NCBI RefSeq assembly: GCF_007859305.1
Contig: NZ_VOHE01000009.1
Span: forward strand, 49,448 to 113,447
Origin: Luteimonas wenzhouensis
GTDB taxonomy: Bacteria; Pseudomonadota; Gammaproteobacteria; Xanthomonadales; Xanthomonadaceae
DNA: 64,000 nucleotides
Direction of reading: 5' to 3'
A program made the translations under genes and the position numbers. Shown here in pieces: positions 56,527-64,000 of the stretch. The number at the start of each line of letters is the position of its first letter. The first letter of the stretch is position 1. The notes beneath the pieces are model-generated. The model searched no databases. It worked only from the letters and a program-made list of their open reading frames with translations, and was not told where the DNA came from.

Positions 56527-57374
56527 GGCCGGTGCAGAAGCGCGAGGCGGTGCGGTACCTGGTCGAGGTGCACGCGCGGCCGCTGCGCCGGTCCTGTGAG
56601 TGCGTGGGACTGTCGCGGGCGGCGTGGTACCGGCCGCCTCTGGACTGGACGGTGCGCGATGCCGAGCTGATTGCCGCACTGGCCGGGCTGGTCGAAGACC
56701 ATCCGGGCTGGGGCTTCTGGAAGTGATGCAAATTCCTACGCCGGCGCCGGTCGGAGTGGAACCACAAGAGGATCTACCGCGTGTACAAGGCGATGAACCT
56801 GCACCTGCGTCGCAAGGCCAAGCGCCGCCTGCCCAAGCGGGAGCGCGTGCCGCTGTACGTGCCCCAGCTGCCCGAAACCGTGTGGTCGGCCGACTTCATG
56901 GCCGATGCGTTGGCCTGCAGCCGGCGCTTCCGCACGTTCAACGTGGTCGATGACTTCAACCGCGAAGCCCTGCACATCGAGATCGACACCTCGATCTCGT
57001 CGCTGCGCCTGGTGCGGGTGTTCGAGCAGCTCAAGCAGAATCACGGGCTACCGCAGGTGCTCCGAACGGACAATGGCCCGGAGTTCCTGGGCGAAGCTTT
57101 CGTCCAGTGGGCCAAGGCCAACGGCATGGCGATCCAGTACATCCAGCCGGGCAAGCCCAACCAGAACGCCTACATCGAACGCTTCAACCGGACCTTGCGC
57201 GAAGAGGTCCTGGACCAGCATCTGTTCGCCACGCTCGACGACGTCCGCGAAGCCACGTGGCGATGGATGATCCAGTACAACGAGGAAAGACCCCATGACT
57301 CGCTCGGCGACCTCACACCGGCCGAGTACCGTCAACAAGCCGCCGGAAACTCTACTTTTACCGTGTCTACTTGA
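56520..57374 (+). pseudogene. IS3-family transposase OrfB with in-frame stop
   Basis: The -1 frame runs from the slippery site through TVGPVQKREAVRYLVEVHAR to GLVEDHPGWGFWK, then meets TGA at 56724-56726. The same frame continues after it (CKFLRRRRSEWNHKRIYRVY) into an intact rve integrase core: SADFMADALACSRRFRTFNV, LRTDNGPEFLGEAF and the DDE Glu region IERFNRTLREEVLD. One base change (probably TGC or TGT to TGA) explains it. No frame shift is needed. Confidence 0.88.
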
Positions 57375-58320
57375 CGGGGGAGCTTACGACACCGCCGCCG
57401 ACGAAATCGTTGGCGCTGGCGAGCGACCGACCGTCGAGCGCATCCGCGCGCACCTAGGCACCGGCTCGCCAAACACCGTCACTCGGTGGCTCGAGACGTG
57501 GTGGCAAGGGCTGGGCCAACGATTGCACGCGCAGCAGGCCAGACTCGCGGTCCCGGCCGCGCCGGACGCGGTCGCCGCCCTTGCGGCGGAGTGGTGGGCA
57601 CTAGCCCTGGAGAGCGCCCGAATCAGTGCCGACGAGGACCTCGCGGCCGACCGTGCGGCCCTTCAAGACGAGCGCGACGGCCTCCACCGGGACCGCGAGG
57701 CTTTCGGCAGCGAGGCTGCGGTTCTGCGTGAGCAGGCGGAAACGGCTGCGCACGCCGAACGCGTGGCGTCGACCCAGGCGGCCGAACTGCAACGGCTGGT
57801 CAGTCGGCTCGAAGGGCAGATCGGGGAACTGTCACAGCAGCGAGAGGCGGCGCTCGCACGGGCAGTGGAGGCCGAGGCAGTCCGCCAGGCGGTTGAGCAG
57901 CGCCTTCAGGAACATCAGGAGGCCGCTCAGGCCGAGCGGGAATCCCTGGCGAACCACGTGCGGACGGTGGAGGATCGCGCCCACGCCGAGGTCGATCGCG
58001 CCCGCCAAGAAGGCAAGGAGCTCAAGAATCAGCTGGCGGCCGTCAAAAAGGCGCATGCGGAAGCCGAGAAGTCGCTGGGCCAGCGGGCTGAGGCAGCCAC
58101 TTCGAAAGCGATGGCGGCGGAGCGTGAAGCCGGCATCCAGCGTGCGCGGGCGGATGCTCTGGACGACCAACTGGGTAAGCTCCGTGATCTACCCGTTGCA
58201 CTGGAAGCGGCTTTGCGCCGGAATGAGGGGCCGTCAAAGGCGAAGACTGCGCGGGGCAAACGACCGATTCGAGGGTCCGGCAAGCCTCCCAAGGTCCCCA
58301 ATGTGCCCGCAGAGCGGTGA
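57295..58320 (+). CDS. KfrA-like DNA-binding coiled-coil protein, 5'-truncated by the IS
   Basis: Residues from Asp32 on (first base 57388, exactly at the IS edge) form the KfrA N-terminal domain: DTAADEIVGAGERPTVERIR, GTGSPNTVTRWLETWW, followed by a long coiled coil (about 130-310; LQDERDGLHRDREAFGSEAA, LVSRLEGQIGELSQQREAAL) and a basic tail. The first 31 codons are IS sequence in a different frame from orfB, so the native start and about a dozen residues are lost. KfrA-type proteins bind plasmid or integrative-element DNA. Expression as shown is uncertain. Confidence 0.82.
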   Translation: MTRSATSHRPSTVNKPPETLLLPCLLDGGAYDTAADEIVGAGERPTVERIRAHLGTGSPNTVTRWLETWWQGLGQRLHAQQARLAVPAAPDAVAALAAEWWALALESARISADEDLAADRAALQDERDGLHRDREAFGSEAAVLREQAETAAHAERVASTQAAELQRLVSRLEGQIGELSQQREAALARAVEAEAVRQAVEQRLQEHQEAAQAERESLANHVRTVEDRAHAEVDRARQEGKELKNQLAAVKKAHAEAEKSLGQRAEAATSKAMAAEREAGIQRARADALDDQLGKLRDLPVALEAALRRNEGPSKAKTARGKRPIRGSGKPPKVPNVPAER

Positions 58321-59068
58321 CCTGCGTGAAGTGGCCCGCCACGTGGGCGCATCCGTGTGTGCGGCCCGTCACCGACGTGCACTCGACCATGCACGTAAAG
58401 TGCCCCAAGACTGCGGTGGCGACGCCTATAAGAGTGCGGTGCCCACCGGAGCGTCCTTGTAGCCATGAAGTTCAATGGGATAGGGCACACACTTGAACTC
58501 CAGTGGCATTCATGGCCCGAACCCGCTATTTCGCATAATGTCTCTTATGTTAAGTGATGCCTGGTGGGGCCCGACCGGGCATGGGCCAGGTTGGCCTGCC
58601 GTCCGTGTCCCATCGCCTCTCGCGGCACGCGGCACGGCGGACACCACTTCCCGACCAGCGGCCTCAAGAACGGGAATGGGCCTATCCGGGCGGCAAGGAT
58701 GCGACTGAAGGCGCTGGCGGCCGAGGCATGGCTTCGCAGCCCCAAGGCCTGCAAGTCGTGCACACGGTGTTTCCTGATGCGAACTCGTCCTGCGTCCTTG
58801 ACGCCCGGTACCGACCGCCAGTCCGCGGACGACGCAGGAGCCCGGGCACCGCCCTCGCCAGTGTCTCCGTGTCCGACTGGCCGGCGCACTGGACCGGACA
58901 GCACCGGACAGCGTTATCCGGACGGCATTTCCGCGTCCGGTAGACTGGTGTCGCCGGACGAGGATCGAACCGCGCCCGAACGCTTGCCGGACCAACGCCG
59001 CGACAGGACACGGCAGCCCGCTTGCGAAGCGGTGCGCAAGCAACGACTGAACCCGACGCACGGAAGTG
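58321..59068. other. Gene-free stretch between the KfrA-like gene and tRNA-Ala
   Basis: About 750 nt without a convincing gene. The open frames here read through the following tRNA genes or lack any motif. It contains a dif-like site at 58528-58555 and otherwise nothing I recognise. Confidence 0.6.
58528..58555 (+). other. dif-like XerCD recombination site
   Basis: ATTTCGCATAA (XerC-type arm), TGTCTC (6-nt centre), TTATGTTAAGT (XerD-type arm). The E. coli dif site is GGTGCGCATAA-TGTATA-TTATGTTAAAT: the arms agree except at the outer left bases and one base of the right arm, while the centre differs. It could be the chromosomal dif or a dif copy left by an element that integrates through XerCD. 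Only one copy is in the window. Confidence 0.78.
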
Positions 59069-59098
59069 TTGACGCTTCGCGAACCACCCCTTTACAAT
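59069..59098 (+). promoter_or_regulatory. Promoter of tRNA-Ala/tRNA-Glu
   Basis: TTGACG (59069-59074), 18-nt spacer, TACAAT (59093-59098): a strong sigma-70 promoter 18 nt before the first base of tRNA-Ala. Confidence 0.85.
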
Positions 59099-59115
59099 TT
59101 CGCGCTTCCAGCCGT

Positions 59116-59191
59116 GGGGCCATAGCTCAGCTGGGAGAGCGCCTGCATGGCATGCAGGAGGTCGGCGGTTCGATCCCGCCTGGCTCCACCA
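59116..59191 (+). tRNA. tRNA-Ala(GGC)
   Basis: A 76-nt tRNA with acceptor GGGGCCA/TGGCTCC, anticodon arm CCTGC-ATGGCAT-GCAGG (anticodon GGC), T-loop TTCGATC and encoded CCA. Confidence 0.97.
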
Positions 59192-59204
59192 CCTTCTTCC
59201 TTCC

Positions 59205-59229
59205 AGTTTCCGCTCGGCCTGCGGAAACT
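59205..59229 (+). other. Inter-tRNA hairpin
   Basis: AGTTTCCGC and GCGGAAACT form a perfect 9-bp stem with a 7-nt loop between tRNA-Ala and tRNA-Glu. Without a T-run it is more likely a processing or attenuation hairpin than a terminator. Confidence 0.6.
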
Positions 59230-59248
59230 GCGTGAATCCGGTTTCCGC

Positions 59249-59324
59249 GTCCCCATCGTCTAGAGGCCTAGGACACAACCCTTTCACGGTTGCGACCGGG
59301 GTTCGAATCCCCGTGGGGACGCCA
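59249..59324 (+). tRNA. tRNA-Glu(UUC)
   Basis: A 76-nt tRNA with acceptor GTCCCCA/TGGGGAC, anticodon arm CAACC-CTTTCAC-GGTTG (anticodon TTC), T-loop TTCGAAT and encoded CCA. Likely co-transcribed with tRNA-Ala. Confidence 0.97.
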
Positions 59325-59331
59325 CCTTCCA

Positions 59332-59365
59332 GACCACGCCCGCGCAAGCGGGCGTGGTCGTTTCC
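59332..59365 (+). terminator. Terminator after tRNA-Glu
   Basis: GACCACGCCCGC (59332-59343), GCAA loop, GCGGGCGTGGTC (59348-59359): a perfect 12-bp stem with a stable tetraloop, followed by GTTTCC. The T-run is short but the stem is very strong. Confidence 0.75.
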
Positions 59366-59483
59366 GTCCCCGCGCAAGCGGCCGCTCCGCAGGGCTGCGA
59401 CGGTCAAACCATCGGTCTTTTCCTACAGCGGCGGCCGACGGGCGCCGACTGCGCCATGGCCTGAGCGGGACCATCCTCCCTGC

Positions 59484-59732
59484 ATGGACATGACGCACGC
59501 CGCGAAAGGCCTGTTCCTGGAGCGGACCTTGATCGCCGTGGAGCCGGACGGGCAGCACCATTGGCAGGTCTGCATCCACCAGTGCCCGGTGGCGCGGCAC
59601 GCAACGCGCGCGGCCGCGCTCGAGCAGGCCAAGCAGATGGCGCGCAGCTGCCACGCCTCGTTCGGCGTGCCAACCGGCGTCGGGCTGCAGATGCGCTGTG
59701 GCGACAGGGTGCTGGTGGGCGCCTGCGGCTGA
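59484..59732 (+). CDS. Small hypothetical protein
   Basis: An 82-residue frame, MDMTHAAKGLFLERTLIAVE, with HHWQVCIHQCPVARHATRAA and a C-terminal RCGDRVLVGACG. It contains five Cys and no membrane segment. The HWQV....A.R.A...A...A pattern is loosely like DUF2188-type small proteins. There is no Shine-Dalgarno sequence before the ATG, so reality and start are uncertain. Confidence 0.45.
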   Translation: MDMTHAAKGLFLERTLIAVEPDGQHHWQVCIHQCPVARHATRAAALEQAKQMARSCHASFGVPTGVGLQMRCGDRVLVGACG

Positions 59733-59791
59733 AACCCGCCGCGGGTGGTCACGGGTTCGCCGCAGGCGTGTCCCGGCGGCGCGCGCCTCCC

Positions 59792-60313
59792 CTAGCCCTT
59801 CCGCGCTGTCCCGACGAAGGCCGGCGGCGCCACGGGATGCCCTGCCCCCTCCACCAGGCGCAGGGTGGCGACGCCGTGGCCGCCTTCGGCCAGGTATTCG
59901 AGCCACTTGCCGAGGAAGGTGTTCATGCGCATGCGGTGGTCGACCACTTCGGCCGCCGGCGGGTACATGCCGATCACGTCCTGCCAGCGCCGGCCGACGT
60001 AGCAGTGGGTGGCCTCGGCCTGGCGGGCGTCGCGGTACAGGCGCAGGTAGGCCGACGGATCCGGCTCGCCGGTCACCGGGTCGCGCATGGTGTAGGTCAG
60101 GCGCAGCTCGGTGGTGTAGGCGTGCTGGTAGAGCACGTCCAGCTGCACGTCCAGGCCGTTGCCGGTGGAGGACACGTAACGGCCCGGCGCCAGGTCGACC
60201 GGTTCGAACAGCCGCGTCATGCGCCGGAAGTTCTCGGCGTACAACCCCATCAGCCAGGCGAAACGGCCCAGCCTGGGAATGCTTGCCTGACGGGGGACGG
60301 CGACTTCCTGCAT
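59792..60313 (-). CDS. DUF1249 (YqiB-like) protein
   Basis: A 173-residue soluble protein: RFAWLMGLYAENFRRMTRLF at the N-terminus, LDVQLDVLYQHAYTTELRLTY in the middle and YLRLYRDARQAEATHCYVGR, all conserved blocks of DUF1249. Function is unknown. Monocistronic; convergent side faces the small hypothetical gene. Confidence 0.86.
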   Translation of the reverse strand: MQEVAVPRQASIPRLGRFAWLMGLYAENFRRMTRLFEPVDLAPGRYVSSTGNGLDVQLDVLYQHAYTTELRLTYTMRDPVTGEPDPSAYLRLYRDARQAEATHCYVGRRWQDVIGMYPPAAEVVDHRMRMNTFLGKWLEYLAEGGHGVATLRLVEGAGHPVAPPAFVGTARKG

Positions 60314-60447
60314 GGCTCGATGCTACACGCTGGGGTCGCGCACGGGGAGCATTGACGGAACGCAGGCTGACGCCTACGTTAAGAGTGCTGCGCGATGCGC
60401 GTGCAGACCCGCCGCATGCGGCCCGCGGACCACCGCCCTCCCCCGTC

Positions 60448-61269
60448 TCAGAACATGACGCCCTGGATGCCCAGGGTGGACATGACCTTGCTCGAGATCT
60501 CCTCGATCGACACGTGGGTGGTGCTGAGCACCGGGATGCGCTCGGCGCGGAACAGCTTCTCGGCCGCCGCCACCTCGCGCTTGCAGGTCTCCAGGCTCGC
60601 GTAGCGCGAGTCGGGCCGGCGTTCCTGGCGGATCTGGTGCAGGCGCACCGGGTCGATGGTCAGGCCGAACAGCTTGGAGCGGTGCGCACGCAGCCGCGGC
60701 GGCAGCCGGTCGTGCTCGAGGTCCTCGTCGGTGAGCGGATAGTTGGCCGCGCTCACGCCGTGGTGCAGCGCCAGGTAGATGCAGGTGGGCGTCTTGCCCG
60801 CGCGCGACACCGCGACCAGGATCACCTGGGCCTCGTCGTAGTTGGTCGACATGCCGTCGTCGTGGGCGAGCGCGAAGTTCATCGCGTTGATGCGGCGGTG
60901 GTAGGTCTCGAAGTCGACCATGCCGTGCGCCTGGCCCACCTTGGCCTGGCGCTTCTCGCCGAGCTCGGCCTCCAGCGGCGCCAGGAACGGCTCGAACACG
61001 TCCAGGATCAGCGCTCCGCTGCGGGCGATCTCGGCGGCGATGTCCGGGTTCACCGAGGAGTTGACGACGATCGGCCGCACCCCGTGCTGCTCGCCAGCGG
61101 CGCGGATCCGCGCCGCCGCCTCGCGCGCGCGCTCCACGCTGTCCACGAACGGGATCCGGCTGGTGTGGAAGCGGGTGTTGCCGAACTGGGTGAGCAGGCT
61201 GTGGCCCACGGTCTCGGCGGTGATACCGGTGCCGTCGGACACATAGAAAACGGGTCGGGTCGCTGACAA
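60448..61269 (-). CDS. ppsR: PEP synthase regulatory protein (kinase/pyrophosphorylase)
   Basis: A 273-residue protein, read from TTG at 61269 ([20 protein letters not shown] follows) with GGAG (minus strand, 61276-61279) at 6-nt spacing. The P-loop AVSRAGKT is at residues 153-160, and [17 protein letters not shown] and [15 protein letters not shown] are family blocks. PpsR phosphorylates and dephosphorylates PEP synthase on a conserved Thr, switching gluconeogenesis off and on. Divergent from its target ppsA (104 nt between starts). An ATG at 61389 is in frame but lies inside ppsA. Confidence 0.93.
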   Translation of the reverse strand: MSATRPVFYVSDGTGITAETVGHSLLTQFGNTRFHTSRIPFVDSVERAREAAARIRAAGEQHGVRPIVVNSSVNPDIAAEIARSGALILDVFEPFLAPLEAELGEKRQAKVGQAHGMVDFETYHRRINAMNFALAHDDGMSTNYDEAQVILVAVSRAGKTPTCIYLALHHGVSAANYPLTDEDLEHDRLPPRLRAHRSKLFGLTIDPVRLHQIRQERRPDSRYASLETCKREVAAAEKLFRAERIPVLSTTHVSIEEISSKVMSTLGIQGVMF

Positions 61270-61373
61270 CGCTGTCTCCGTGCCCTCGTTCGCGAAGGCT
61301 GGCCCTGGGGGCGCTAAAATAACGTTTTTCAGCCGACACATACCGGCTTTGTCATGACCTTTGGAGAGGACCC

Positions 61374-63782
<2,409 letters not shown>

Positions 63783-63789
63783 CCCGCAA

Positions 63790-63815
63790 GCGGACCCGGA
63801 GCGATCCGGGTCCGC
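63790..63815 (+). terminator. Hairpin after ppsA
   Basis: GCGGACCCGG (63790-63799), 6-nt loop, CCGGGTCCGC (63806-63815): a perfect 10-bp stem 7 nt after the ppsA stop, without a clear T-run. Confidence 0.65.
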
Positions 63816-63876
63816 CCCGTCTGGGGCCCGGCATCCCCCAAACCAGGTCATCCTCCTGTAGACACTCTGTTCGCAG

Positions 63877-64000
63877 TCAACCCTGCACAACCGCGAACAG
63901 CTTGCTGCCGTCGTAGCGTGCGGGGTTGCGCACCAAGGCCCACACGGCTGTGAGCAGCTTGCGCATCACCGCCGCCACGGCTTGCATCTTCTTCTTGCCC
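63877..64000 (-). CDS. IS110-type transposase, C-terminal end (runs off the window)
   Basis: The minus strand reads GKKKMQAVAAVMRKLLTAVW then ALVRNPARYDGSKLFAVVQG and a TGA at 63877-63879. K(K)xMxAVAxxMRKLLTxxW is the typical end of the transposase_20 domain of IS110-family transposases. Only the last 40 codons are visible. Confidence 0.8.
   Translation of the reverse strand, partial: GKKKMQAVAAVMRKLLTAVWALVRNPARYDGSKLFAVVQG

Larger units (their letters stand above)
56190..57387 (+). mobile_element. IS3-family (IS407-like) insertion sequence
   Basis: A 1198-bp element bounded by inverted repeats: left GTAAGCTCCCCC...GTAGACAC...AAGTAG and right, read inward, GTAAGCTCCCCC...GTAGACAC...AAGTAG. 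It has orfA and orfB with an A7 slippery site between them. No direct target duplication is seen (flanks GGTGC and GACAC differ), suggesting deletion or recombination after insertion. orfB has a premature stop, so the copy is probably inactive. Its right end lies inside a KfrA-like gene. Confidence 0.88.

Noticed and set aside
56724..56726. Selenocysteine at the TGA in IS3 OrfB
   Set aside because: No SECIS-like hairpin was evident and transposases are not selenoproteins; a point mutation is simpler.
36095..57387. Composite transposon formed by the two insertion sequences
   Set aside because: The elements belong to different families (IS5 and IS3) with unrelated ends, so they cannot mobilise the segment together.
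58682..59407. Minus-strand coding frame between the KfrA-like gene and the tRNAs
   Set aside because: It reads antisense through both tRNA-Ala and tRNA-Glu and shows no recognisable protein motif.

Overview
The window is high-GC, densely coded bacterial DNA. Gene content and order (ccmABCDEFGHI, ybdL-type aminotransferase/omega-amidase, comEC-exbB-exbD-msbA-lpxK, kdsB-LMW-PTP-uvrC-pgsA-tRNA cluster, MetX-type acyltransferase, DUF1249, ppsR/ppsA) point to a gammaproteobacterium of the Lysobacteraceae (Xanthomonadaceae), something like Luteimonas or Lysobacter. This placement is inferred from gene content; no rRNA is present.

Layout. 1-12.3 kb, mostly minus strand: end of a DUF2235 hydrolase, a PQQ-type sugar dehydrogenase lipoprotein, tRNA-Leu(CAA), a MetX-family acyltransferase, and the complete cytochrome c maturation operon (ccmA to ccmI), split between ccmB and ccmC by about 0.5 kb of palindromic repeats. 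12.4-26.4 kb, plus strand: aminotransferase and omega-amidase, DNA uptake channel ComEC, ExbB/ExbD, lipid A/KDO genes (msbA, lpxK, kdsB), a phosphatase, an NHL/thioredoxin-like protein, uvrC and pgsA. 26.4-27.0 kb: a tRNA cluster Gly(GCC)-Cys(GCA)-Leu(UAA) in which the tRNA-Leu(UAA) gene is interrupted by a 222-nt group I intron at the same anticodon position as the cyanobacterial intron. 27-35.5 kb: an FMN/FeS glutamate-synthase-like protein, a REP-associated tyrosine transposase flanked by its REP sequences, a dicarboxylate/cation symporter, two cell-wall hydrolases, small proteins, an isochorismatase-like hydrolase and a BON-domain protein.

36-58.6 kb looks like an accessory block. It begins at an intact IS5-family element (CTAG target duplication) and ends at an IS3-family element that has removed the 5' end of a KfrA-like gene, followed by a dif-like XerCD site. 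Between them lies a sulfide/persulfide module: an ArsR-type repressor with two Cys spaced as in BigR/SqrR, two rhodaneses, sulfide:quinone oxidoreductase, a DUF2892 protein, an RND efflux pair, a DUF3365 c-type cytochrome, OsmC, thioredoxin 2, a second SQR-like flavoprotein and a TlpA thioredoxin. Two divergent promoters overlap around one small palindrome (47339-47375), so one regulator could control both arms. Next to it are cydA-cydB-cydX-cydD-cydC for cytochrome bd oxidase, an oxidase type known to tolerate sulfide. Sulfide oxidation, thiol redox control, efflux and sulfide-resistant respiration therefore sit together.

59-64 kb returns to core genes: tRNA-Ala(GGC), tRNA-Glu(UUC), a DUF1249 protein, and the divergent pair ppsR/ppsA, both apparently starting with TTG. 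The window ends inside an IS110-type transposase gene. The most noteworthy observations are the tRNA-Leu(UAA) intron, the sulfide/RND/bd cluster with its shared operator, and the dif-like site at the end of the accessory block.
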